DNA of 14,049 nucleotides from Schleiferiaceae bacterium (GTDB lineage Bacteria; Bacteroidota; Bacteroidia; Flavobacteriales; Schleiferiaceae): positions 1 through 14,049 of the forward strand of contig JAKMGS010000038.1 of NCBI GenBank assembly GCA_022424815.1. The letters run 5' to 3'. Within the stretch, counting starts at the first letter, position 1. Each line of letters starts with the position of its first letter. Positions 8,201-14,049 of this stretch are shown piece after piece. Made by a program: the position numbers and the translations under genes. Under the pieces are notes generated by a model. The model saw nothing but the letters and a program-made list of their open reading frames with translations, had not been told where the DNA came from and ran no database searches.

Positions 8201-9189
8201 ACCACCACAGGTTTTTGGAACCCCTTAGTGGAATCCGCAAAATCTATAGTAACCCAGGCCGGTTGGGCGGGCTTCGCATTGAGGCATTTCGAGGGTGGCA
8301 AGGAGGCACTGCTAAAAGCCGTATCCGCTCGCGGTGCGGCGAAAATCAGCTGCAATCGGAAGGCACATTCACGCCATGAGGTGCCTTGACGCGCACGAAT
8401 GCGGATGAATTTTTCGGCCCATTCTACACCATTAGCCAAAGCATGGTATACGATAGCGATGGTTTGATTAGGGACTAATTGGACAAATCCTTTGCCATCG
8501 TCAAAATCCACCCAATAGGCATCAATCCCACCAACATTTTGTTGGATGAGCGTATCCGGTAGAACAAACTTTATGGTCGCAGAAGCCCCCGTAGTAAAGT
8601 GGGATAGCACATTGCCCCCAGCCAAGAACACTTCCTTAGTCTGTACTGAAGCCATGGCATTGGGGTGTACGTTTTTATTGTGTAGCGCATAACTACGGGC
8701 AGAATCCAATGTAATGGTGGTCGGCGGCAACTTCCACTGGCCATTTTCGAAAATGTAGCGTCCGGAGCTTAAGGCCAACGTATCGAGCTCATTGTATCTC
8801 ATCCAACACAGGTGCAAGGGACAATCTACCTTCTCGGCCTGTGCCTGATAGGCGCCATTGAACGAATCGAAGGCCATCAAATAGGCGGGTTTGCCTCCCG
8901 CACGCCTCCCATTGGAGTCTAGCCGTTGACTCATGTAGAGGTCTTCGTACATGATTTCAAAATCTGTGAGCCGAAGGATTCGACTTGGAATTGTTCCGTC
9001 GAACGAGTCGAGCGGATAGTAATCTCCTAATACTTGGTACAGGGCACTTTGATCGTGTAAAAACGAACTTTGAAATAGGGTATTCGGCAGCGGCGCAAAA
9101 GCGTGCTGGAAGGTATCGCGTAATTGGCCCTGAGTACATAAGGGCAACACAAAAACCAGAAGGCGGGTGAAGCGGAAAAGTGTTTTCAT
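5224..9189 (-). CDS. Exported lipase-like/beta-helix protein with type IX sorting domain
   Basis: A 1321-residue multidomain protein. Residues 1-22 are a Sec signal peptide (basic M-K-T-L-F-R-F-T-R, then L-L-V-F-V-L-P-L), probably cut near T-Q-G/Q. About 190-285 looks like a beta-sandwich. About 325-770 resembles an alpha/beta hydrolase: P-V-V-V-V-E-G-F-E-G, then the elbow V-G-A-S-L-G-G with candidate nucleophile Ser424 and D-S-P-H-R-G-A downstream. H708 or H714 (H-C-F-I-P-S-H-S-A-L-D-L) and D683 are candidate triad partners. About 800-1200 is a run of short beta strands and turns suggesting a right-handed beta-helix. Residues 1240-1321 are a type A type IX sorting domain (A-P-N-P-S-S-S-G, K-G-A-Y-T-V-Q-F, K-W-M-V-V-N end), so the protein should be exported and surface-anchored or released. 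Substrate unknown. It has a candidate promoter and an inverted repeat over its start codon. Confidence 0.85.
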   Translation of the reverse strand: MKTLFRFTRLLVFVLPLCTQGQLRDTFQHAFAPLPNTLFQSSFLHDQSALYQVLGDYYPLDSFDGTIPSRILRLTDFEIMYEDLYMSQRLDSNGRRAGGKPAYLMAFDSFNGAYQAQAEKVDCPLHLCWMRYNELDTLALSSGRYIFENGQWKLPPTTITLDSARSYALHNKNVHPNAMASVQTKEVFLAGGNVLSHFTTGASATIKFVLPDTLIQQNVGGIDAYWVDFDDGKGFVQLVPNQTIAIVYHALANGVEWAEKFIRIRARQGTSWRECAFRLQLIFAAPRADTAFSSASLPPSKCLNAKPAQPAWVTIDFADSTKGFQKPVVVVEGFEGTAQAYGYLHYESVSTGYVFNSNGDRIYAHMSKLAWLMDSLLLRNHDIVYVDFEESKLAVEENAETLLQVLQWIQQQGPEHATTVVGASLGGLITRYALIQAEEQSCCVGVGAYATFDSPHRGAFIPVGIQAQTERMAALFPAVKVLSNPWDYTLASKAAHQMLVSHYDPVAKASFETFHGAVENRQLEGMYSFGVCNGSIEGLNSEPEDSLDRYIAYGWEGNVPVGHHIGALPDTLQFNRQGVRKNMQVVGARSEAHTGQRLFLMESTKLKNIWRVAQMRWTSMSGAASAQLIYSAGHATNFIPANVVNAAVERIQLATHQKLQSLYNASLKQGTRVPKAQYFHAFDHIPGSLTDTPESFDYPFVQVFNQTHCFIPSHSALDLRYDSLRIDQRLHEIPFTSFYAPRSDDQDSAKNQMHIETTEEIIEYILNQFHSIYDSYTQPITGIYNNALPTGIGQRYQSNLSDVQIAAGGHLKLACQGPVGKPTSSVVAATQQQLSFYVGPGCQGSVLEVLGSLDVGDHADRTADLYIKKGSTLVLFAKSKTVVGPGSRLIVEEGAKLVIHPKAELHLNGGSLIQKGVMEILPGATFSPLASGTIELQSTTTFEGNGAIAIESQKIRVDGVVRVPSKLAYMHCTDVQCSLNNQGTIELETSGDFKHCRFEQVDEKPYMSLIALGPELLVDQCRFIKGLAAVTISDSTNWSLRHSYFNGCEVGLRALSIPTSFESNTFESCVMGAEIEANGGAVAISSSNFKHCKKVGLTVSNVHLLITCSSFQFNKLGLLVQEGRLDLARHASTTWINNDTAIYLRQVKGLDLAQGHNRFQGNVGYDLYGSIDPSVAIARINGVLQLAASYNAFSFNGSTELRQHRDPIYLKYNPTQSISPHLCPKDIAHPEDPSSFSNAYEGSLRIAPNPSSSGTGILFLPSPFQGGTVRLISSQGTLVSEREVESGMRTVMIERPLVKGAYTVQFIHGEQTHALKWMVVN

Positions 9190-9218
9190 AAGGGTTGAGG
9201 TTAAATTAATACCCTTAT
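9188..9218 (-). promoter_or_regulatory. Inverted repeat over the start codon of the exported esterase gene
   Basis: ATAAGGGT (9188-9195) and ACCCTTAT (9211-9218) form a perfect 8-bp inverted repeat with a 15-base spacer. In the mRNA the stem would include the A and U of the initiation codon (5'-AUAAGGGU...ACCCUUAUG). It could therefore hide the start or be bound by a regulator. Function is inference. Confidence 0.35.
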
Positions 9219-9244
9219 AAGTGAGTCCCCCTAGAGGTAATTTC

Positions 9245-9274
9245 CAAAGAAAGTGGAGAACTCGTTTTTACCAA
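9245..9274 (-). promoter_or_regulatory. Candidate Bacteroidota-type promoter for the exported esterase gene
   Basis: On the minus strand TTG (9272-9274) is followed after 19 bases by TTTCTTTG (9245-9252). The Bacteroidota consensus is TTG at -33 and TAnnTTTG at -7, so there is one mismatch at the conserved A. Transcription would begin about 50 bases before the ATG at 9189. The -33 element lies directly after the U-tract of the trxA terminator, a sensible place for an independent promoter. Confidence 0.4.
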
Positions 9275-9275
9275 C

Positions 9276-9304
9276 AAAAAACCCCAGGCCTGCGGCTCGG
9301 GGTT
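9276..9304 (-). terminator. Rho-independent terminator of trxA
   Basis: Read on the minus strand, AACCCC-G-A-GCC pairs with GGC-C-T-GGGGTT around a 3-base GCA loop (one G-U pair and one A-C mismatch), followed by a run of T residues (9276-9281 on the plus strand read A). It begins 24 bases past the trxA stop codon and before the next gene's candidate promoter, so it should end the trxA transcript. Confidence 0.8.
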
Positions 9305-9327
9305 CAAAATGCTTAGTCGCGGGCGGC

Positions 9328-9645
9328 CTACATGACGCCATCAAGCTTGGCAGCAAGCACTTGCTTGCTCGTCGCACCTACTTGCTTATCAACGATCTCT
9401 CCGTTTTTGAAGACCAACAATGTTGGGATGTTACGCACACCGAACTGCTGAGCTACAGCACCGTCAGAATCTACATTAAGCTTACCAACGACTGCTTTGC
9501 CTTCATATTCCGTTGCCAATTCATCCACAACAGGACCAACCATGCGGCAAGGACCACACCATTCTGCCCAGAAATCAACCAATACAGGCTTATCTGATTT
9601 CATTACTACTTCTTCAAAATTCGCTTCGGTTATTTCGAGTGCCAT
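9328..9645 (-). CDS. trxA: Thioredoxin
   Basis: A 105-residue classical thioredoxin, a cytoplasmic dithiol-disulfide reductant that serves reductases such as ribonucleotide reductase and is recharged by thioredoxin reductase. The fold is complete: V-L-V-D-F-W-A-E-W-C-G-P-C-R with redox cysteines C30 and C33, the buried aspartate in V-D-F, N-V-D at 57-59, the cis-proline P74 in R-N-I-P-T-L, and the final G-A (90-91) of the last strand before the C-terminal helix. Length is standard, and there is no signal peptide. It has a candidate promoter 28 bases upstream of the ATG and a strong terminator downstream, so it can be a single-gene unit. From general knowledge, trxA often lies next to dnaE in Flavobacteriia; here a secreted dioxygenase-like gene sits between them. 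Confidence 0.97.
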   Translation of the reverse strand: MALEITEANFEEVVMKSDKPVLVDFWAEWCGPCRMVGPVVDELATEYEGKAVVGKLNVDSDGAVAQQFGVRNIPTLLVFKNGEIVDKQVGATSKQVLAAKLDGVM

Positions 9646-9673
9646 AATCTTATATGTTTTCTAATTGGATAAT

Positions 9674-9681
9674 CAAAAGTA
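9674..9681 (-). promoter_or_regulatory. Candidate -7 element of the trxA promoter
   Basis: The minus strand reads TACTTTTG, a perfect match to the Bacteroidota -7 consensus TAnnTTTG, ending 28 bases before the trxA ATG. No TTG is present at the expected distance upstream, so only half of the promoter is supported. Confidence 0.4.
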
Positions 9682-9744
9682 AGACCAAATTACCCCATGA
9701 TTTGATAGAGTACGCCTATGTGCCTATCGATGTTATTCACACCT

Positions 9745-9757
9745 CTTGGCGCCCAAG
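9745..9757 (-). other. Hairpin after the dioxygenase-like gene, no U-tract
   Basis: Stem CTTGG/CCAAG with a 3-base loop, about 10 bases past the stop codon of the upstream gene on the minus strand. A further ACA/TGT pairing is possible across a bulge. No T-run follows, so it is not a standard intrinsic terminator. It might protect the 3' end of the dnaE-dioxygenase mRNA or be chance. Confidence 0.3.
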
Positions 9758-9767
9758 TGTTAACAAC

Positions 9768-10574
9768 CTACAGCAGTAACAAGGTTTGTATGCGACCACC
9801 TATTCTGACCCAATAGGTTCCCCTAGGCCAATGAAGCGTGGAAACGCGGGCATGATCCGACAACCTCTCTTGATAAATAATACGACCCAGCGCATCCATC
9901 ACCACCATCTCCTCCTTGCCAGTATAGCCCGAGACGGTGAATTCATCCCTCGTGGGATTTGGCTTCAACACCCATTGATCTTCTGTCCGTTCCTCCATTC
10001 CTACGATGTAGGACAACCCAAAAGCAAAACTCCCCTCATAGCCATTGGCCGTGGTATCCAGCGGAATCCAACGCTCGGGAAAGTCCTTGGCCGGATCAGA
10101 AGCAATCAAGGAATCTCCCTTGAAATATAATTGGGTAACGATGGTATCGGTAAACCAAGCATTCGTTAAAAAACCTTTCACGTGAATGTGCGATGGGCGC
10201 CACGGGTAAATACCCGGCAATTCTGTATACAGCGTGCTTGTTTTCCCAGAGAGCACCAAGCGTCCTCGGTAAGCAAAATCATTAGGGTTTCCATCTACAT
10301 TGCTATACTCCCCTTGAGCATTGGCATGCCACAGCTCTAGCGCATAAGGACTCGGCAACGTATCCAGGTCCACAGTATCGCAATCGTAGGAAACGTAAAA
10401 ATTTAATTTCAATGCCCTCGAAGAATCCTGAACTCCTGGCGCGAGTGTATCATTGGTAATGAGCGGAGCGCCATGTTTAAAGTATGGACCTAGCTGATCC
10501 GGGGTAGTGATGCAGTTTACCTGGGCACTCGCATGAAGTCCAAGCAAACACAATATGATTCCCCAGCGCTTCAT
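9768..10574 (-). CDS. Exported intradiol dioxygenase-like protein with type IX sorting domain
   Basis: A 268-residue protein with a signal peptide (M-K-R-W-G-I-I-L-C-L-L-G-L-H-A-S-A, cut before Q18). The catalytic domain (about 20-190) is of the intradiol ring-cleavage dioxygenase fold. It has T-P-D-Q-L-G-P-Y-F near the start, E-L-W-H-A-N-A-Q-G-E-Y-S-N (80-92), Y-R-G-R (102-105), and P-G-I-Y-P-W-R-P-S-H-I-H (120-131). All four non-haem Fe(III) ligands can be placed: Y90, Y123, H129 and H131, with R126 also conserved. The 6-residue gap from Tyr to the first His is that of the short extracellular-type subfamily, not catechol 1,2-dioxygenase. Residues about 200-268 are a type IX sorting domain (L-K-P-N-P-T-R-D, D-A-L-G-R, P-R-G-T-Y-W-V-R-I). 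Likely activity is oxygen-dependent cleavage of a catechol-type aromatic outside the cell; substrate unknown. The ATG directly abuts the dnaE stop (TAAATG), so co-transcription is likely. Confidence 0.85.
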   Translation of the reverse strand: MKRWGIILCLLGLHASAQVNCITTPDQLGPYFKHGAPLITNDTLAPGVQDSSRALKLNFYVSYDCDTVDLDTLPSPYALELWHANAQGEYSNVDGNPNDFAYRGRLVLSGKTSTLYTELPGIYPWRPSHIHVKGFLTNAWFTDTIVTQLYFKGDSLIASDPAKDFPERWIPLDTTANGYEGSFAFGLSYIVGMEERTEDQWVLKPNPTRDEFTVSGYTGKEEMVVMDALGRIIYQERLSDHARVSTLHWPRGTYWVRIGGRIQTLLLL

Positions 10575-13500
10575 TTAAGAATTGATCTTAGGCATCAAAT
10601 ACGGATGCATCTCCAAATCCGTCAACAGGCCCTTATCGATAGCCACTTTGAAATCCTTCACAGGCAGTTTCACATCAAGCTCCTCTTCTGTATCAATCAC
10701 ATGTAGTTTCACGCGTTTCTTTCCCGGGTACATCTTGAGGATATCGTGCAATTCATCCACGAGTCTAGTATCTAACTTATCCAAGGCTAATTGCACGTCG
10801 AGGCTCTTGCTACCTTTTTCTAGGACATCTGCTAATAAACTCACATCCGCCACATCTACGGACATTCGCTCCACAAAACCCTCTCCTTGACGCTGATTGT
10901 ATTTACGTCCGCGGGCCTTTACATAGAGCAACTGCTCGTTTTCGAAGTAATGTTTGAATTTGAGGTAATCCTCTCCAAATAGTCGGAATTCGTAATCACC
11001 CGTGAAATCCTCCATCCTGAAAATTCCCCAGCCTTTGCCCATCTTTGAAATGCGGTGCTCCGCATCTGTCACAATACCCGCGACCATAACCTCTCGACCA
11101 ATAACGCTTTCCACATTATTGAGCCTATTGAGCTCAGCCGTACAGAAGTACTTAATTTCCGCGCGGTAATCGTCCAGTGGGTGTGAACTGAGGTACATCC
11201 CGTTGATTTCCTTCTCTTTTTTCAGGGCAATGATGGAAGGCCAAGGCGTGATGTCCGGCATTTTTGGCGGCGGCAATTCCTCCGCAGAGCCTTCCCCAAA
11301 AAGCGAGGCCTGGGCGCTTTCCGCATCGTTCTTCTTGTTCTGAACGTATTTGATCGCCTTTTCAACGAAAGTCCTGCCACCATCTTCTTCAGAGAAATAC
11401 ATGGCACGGTGCGTATTAGCAAAATCATCCATGGCACCGCCCAGTATTAAGCATTCAATGGTCTTACGGTTTGCCTGGCGCAAGTCAATGCGTTCGAGCA
11501 GGTCAAAGAGGTCTTTGTAGAGTCCTCCCTCCTCACGCTTGGCAATAATTTCACGAACCGCATTTTCTCCAACACCCTTCATACCACCCATTCCGAAACG
11601 AACGGCACCGTCATTATTCACGCTAAATCGCAATAGACTTTCATTCACCGAAGGCCCCAATACAGATACACCAATACGACGACATTCTTCCATAAAGAAG
11701 GTCACCGCTTTTAGATCTGACATGTTGTTCGAAAGCACTGAAGCCATGAATTCCGCGGGATAATGTGCTTTGAGATAGGCCGTCTGGTAAGCTACCCAAG
11801 CGTAACAAGTGGAGTGTGATTTGTTGAAGGCATACGATGCAAACGCTTCCCAATCCTTCCAAACCTTCTCCAGCACATCGCGCTGATGCCCGCGCTCTTC
11901 CCCACCATCGAGGAACATTGGCTTGAGCTTATCAATGATGTATTTCTGTTTCTTACCCATCCCCTTACGCAACATATCCGCCTGGCCCTTGGTAAAGCCG
12001 GCCAATTCTTGCGACAAGAGCATTACTTGCTCCTGATATACGGTAATTCCATAGGTCTCCTTGAGCTTGCCCTCCATGGCATCCAAATCGTAGGTAATCT
12101 CCTTCCGGCCGTGTTTACGATCGATGAATTCTGGAATATATTCCAGTGGACCCGGGCGATACAGCGCGTTCATGGCAATCAAATCTGCAAACTCTGTAGG
12201 CTTGAGTTCCTTGAGGTATTTCTGCATTCCGGCACTTTCGTACTGGAAGATCCCAACGGTTTCTCCACGTTGGAACAGCTCATAGGTTTTGGTATCGTCA
12301 AGAGGGAAACTATCTGGGTCCAATTCTACCCCATGGCGTTGCTTGATCAACCTACATGCTTCCTTGATAATGGTCAAGGTACGAAGGCCCAAAAAATCCA
12401 TCTTAAGCAGCCCGGCATCTTCCACCACGGAGTTATCAAACTGCGTACACCACATCTCACTATCCTTCGCACGGGCCACTGGCACGAGCTCACGAATATC
12501 GCTTGGGGTGATGATTACCCCACAAGCATGAATGCCTGTATTTCTCAATGATCCTTCGAGAACTCTTGCTTGATTAATGGTTGTCGCTTCGAGTGAATCG
12601 CCATCCGCTATTTGTTTCAGCTGAGCGACTTGCTGCGCCTCGTCGGAAGAGAACCTTTTACTCAATTCCTTATCACTGAGCTCCCAGAGTTTCCTAAGCT
12701 TAGTCATGTCGGGAATGAGCTTCGCGATACGGTCAGTATCTGGTAGAGGCAATTCCAAAACCCTACCTGCATCGCGGATTGAACTTTTGGCTGCCATTGA
12801 ACCATAAGTGATGATTTGTGCTACTTGGGAGGCGCCATATTTATCAATAACGTATTGAATGACCTTATCTCGGCCTTCATCATCAAAGTCGATATCAATA
12901 TCCGGAAGGGAAACACGCTCGGGATTCAAAAAACGCTCGAAAAGCAGGTCGTACTTGATAGGGTCCACATTCGTAATTCCCGTAGCATACGCGACCGCAG
13001 ATCCCGCGGCCGAACCGCGGCCCGGCCCTACGCTCACGCCCATCTGTCGGGCTGCCTCACAGAAGTCCTGAACAATCAAGAAATACCCAGGATATCCCGT
13101 GCGGGCTATGGTTTTTAATTCGAAGTCTAAGCGCTCCTTGATATCATCGGTAAGTTCACCATAGCGCTTCTCCGCTCCCGCGTAAGTCAAATGGCGCAGA
13201 TACGCATTCTCCCCGCGCTGACCGCCATCCACCTTATCCTGCGGATCCTGAAATTCCTCAGGAATATCAAAGGCAGGTAGAAGTACATTGCGCTCTAAAG
13301 GATACAGTTCGACCTTATCTAGAATTTCATTAGTGGTATTCAAGGCTTCCGGCAAGTCGGCAAAGAGGTTGGCCATCTCTTGCTTATTCTTGAAGTAGAA
13401 TTCCTGGTTTGGGAAACCATAGCGAAAACCACGACCGCGACCAATAGGCGTACTCTTTTGTGCCCCCTCCTTTACACAAAGCAGGATATCGTGTGCTTCA

Positions 13501-14049
13501 GCATTTTCTTGCGTCAGATAGAAGGTGTTGTTTGCAGCAATGTATTTGATGCCATATTCTTCGGCATAGGCGAGCAACTGGGTATTGGCGTGGTTTTCCT
13601 CGTCCAAACCATGTCTATTGAGCTCGAGATAAAAATCTTCTCCAAAGTGTTCGTGCCACCACTGCAAGGCTTCGCGGGCCTGTTGCTCCCCTACGTTCAG
13701 GTAGAGAGAAGGTATTTCCCCTCGCAGACCACCGCTGAGTACGATGAGGTCTTCTTTGTGCTCGAGAAGGACCTGTTTATCAATACGCGGGACATAATAA
13801 TAACCATGCAACTGCCCTTCACTGCTGAGCTTGGCAAGATTGTGATACCCATTTTTATTCTTCGCGAGCAAGACAATCTGGTACCCGTCGTCTTTTTTGG
13901 TGCGGTCTAACCTGTCCTCACAGACGTAAAATTCACAACCGATAACCCCCACGAATGGATAGGGCTTCAAAGGCTCATTGAGTGCTCCTTTTTTAACCTG
14001 TTCATTGTGCTCATATGCCTCACGGTTCCCAGGCACCGCCATCACGGCA
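10575..14049 (-). CDS. dnaE: DNA polymerase III alpha subunit, 5' end missing
   Basis: The catalytic subunit of the replicative polymerase, cut at the right edge of the window; about 1157 residues are visible and probably some tens of N-terminal PHP residues are missing. Numbering from the GTG at 14045 (not the true start): PHP remainder 1-250; polymerase G-P-G-R-G-S-A-A-G-S at 340-349; catalytic aspartates D382 and D384 in P-D-I-D-I-D-F; D550 in K-M-D-F-L-G-L-R; fingers A-L-Y-R-P-G-P-L (627-634), then S-Y-A-F-N-K-S-H-S (737-745). A Q-A-S-L-F motif at 912-916 fits the beta-clamp binding site. An OB-fold (about 985-1070) and a C-terminal domain end the protein. In the PHP domain the usual N-D-x-H is N-N-T-F (172-175), so two metal ligands are lost and PHP exonuclease activity is unlikely. 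The stop abuts the dioxygenase-like gene. Confidence 0.96.
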   Translation of the reverse strand, partial: AVMAVPGNREAYEHNEQVKKGALNEPLKPYPFVGVIGCEFYVCEDRLDRTKKDDGYQIVLLAKNKNGYHNLAKLSSEGQLHGYYYVPRIDKQVLLEHKEDLIVLSGGLRGEIPSLYLNVGEQQAREALQWWHEHFGEDFYLELNRHGLDEENHANTQLLAYAEEYGIKYIAANNTFYLTQENAEAHDILLCVKEGAQKSTPIGRGRGFRYGFPNQEFYFKNKQEMANLFADLPEALNTTNEILDKVELYPLERNVLLPAFDIPEEFQDPQDKVDGGQRGENAYLRHLTYAGAEKRYGELTDDIKERLDFELKTIARTGYPGYFLIVQDFCEAARQMGVSVGPGRGSAAGSAVAYATGITNVDPIKYDLLFERFLNPERVSLPDIDIDFDDEGRDKVIQYVIDKYGASQVAQIITYGSMAAKSSIRDAGRVLELPLPDTDRIAKLIPDMTKLRKLWELSDKELSKRFSSDEAQQVAQLKQIADGDSLEATTINQARVLEGSLRNTGIHACGVIITPSDIRELVPVARAKDSEMWCTQFDNSVVEDAGLLKMDFLGLRTLTIIKEACRLIKQRHGVELDPDSFPLDDTKTYELFQRGETVGIFQYESAGMQKYLKELKPTEFADLIAMNALYRPGPLEYIPEFIDRKHGRKEITYDLDAMEGKLKETYGITVYQEQVMLLSQELAGFTKGQADMLRKGMGKKQKYIIDKLKPMFLDGGEERGHQRDVLEKVWKDWEAFASYAFNKSHSTCYAWVAYQTAYLKAHYPAEFMASVLSNNMSDLKAVTFFMEECRRIGVSVLGPSVNESLLRFSVNNDGAVRFGMGGMKGVGENAVREIIAKREEGGLYKDLFDLLERIDLRQANRKTIECLILGGAMDDFANTHRAMYFSEEDGGRTFVEKAIKYVQNKKNDAESAQASLFGEGSAEELPPPKMPDITPWPSIIALKKEKEINGMYLSSHPLDDYRAEIKYFCTAELNRLNNVESVIGREVMVAGIVTDAEHRISKMGKGWGIFRMEDFTGDYEFRLFGEDYLKFKHYFENEQLLYVKARGRKYNQRQGEGFVERMSVDVADVSLLADVLEKGSKSLDVQLALDKLDTRLVDELHDILKMYPGKKRVKLHVIDTEEELDVKLPVKDFKVAIDKGLLTDLEMHPYLMPKINS

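Noticed and set aside
9130..9189. Cys18 in the signal peptide of the 1321-residue protein as a lipoprotein anchor.
   Set aside because: The residues before it (L-P-L) do not form a lipobox, which needs a small residue just before the Cys; a C-terminal sorting domain is present instead.
11886..12551. A 221-codon open frame on the plus strand opposite dnaE.
   Set aside because: It lies wholly antisense to the conserved polymerase core, has no recognisable domain and is explained by codon bias of dnaE on the other strand.
13004..13020. CCGCGG repeated twice within 17 bases.
   Set aside because: It falls in the codons of the conserved G-R-G-S-A-A-G-S motif of DnaE and reflects repeated Ala/Gly/Arg codons.
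13380..13910. A 176-codon open frame on the plus strand opposite the dnaE PHP region.
   Set aside because: Antisense shadow of conserved DnaE sequence; the hydrophobic product has no family resemblance or start signals.

Overview
The window looks like a chromosomal segment from a member of the Bacteroidota, most likely a Flavobacteriales-type bacterium. Three things point there. Two genes encode exported proteins with a C-terminal type IX secretion (Por) sorting domain. DnaE is of the Bacteroidota type. Two sites resemble the Bacteroidota sigma promoter (TTG, then TAnnTTTG), while ribosome binding sites are weak or absent. There is no sign of a phage, insertion sequence, CRISPR array, tRNA or rRNA, and no gene-free stretch reaches 300 bases.

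Left part, plus strand (1-2438). The window opens inside the 3' end of a helical-repeat (TPR-like) protein. A tightly packed four-gene run follows: an SRPBCC-fold ligand-binding protein (COG4276 type), a DUF429 protein with a predicted RNase H fold, a DUF2452 protein, and a small serine carboxylesterase/phospholipase-type hydrolase. They overlap by 16 nt, are separated by 3 nt, and overlap by 1 nt in turn, so they are probably one transcript. Their joint purpose is not evident.

Middle, minus strand (2418-5178). Three genes joined by 4-nt start/stop overlaps (ATGA, GTGA) encode a PLP sugar aminotransferase, a left-handed beta-helix N-acetyltransferase and a non-hydrolysing UDP-sugar 2-epimerase. 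They match the last three steps of the WbpA-B-E-D-I (WlbA-D) pathway, which makes UDP-2,3-diacetamido-2,3-dideoxy-mannuronic acid for surface polysaccharide. The two steps before these (WbpA dehydrogenase, WbpB oxidase) are not in the window. The last codons of the epimerase and of the plus-strand esterase overlap tail to tail.

Right part, minus strand (5224-14049). In transcription order this holds dnaE (replicative DNA polymerase III alpha subunit, 5' end cut by the window edge), a secreted intradiol-dioxygenase-like iron protein whose ATG abuts the dnaE stop, trxA (thioredoxin) with its own candidate promoter and a rho-independent terminator, and a 1321-residue exported protein. That last protein combines an alpha/beta-hydrolase (lipase-like) domain, a beta-helix-like region and a type IX sorting domain.

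The most interesting objects are the two exported enzymes flanking trxA: the dioxygenase-like protein with all four iron ligands, and the esterase/beta-helix protein. The rest is housekeeping, surface-sugar synthesis and conserved small proteins of unknown role. I see no clear evidence of a wholly new multi-gene system.
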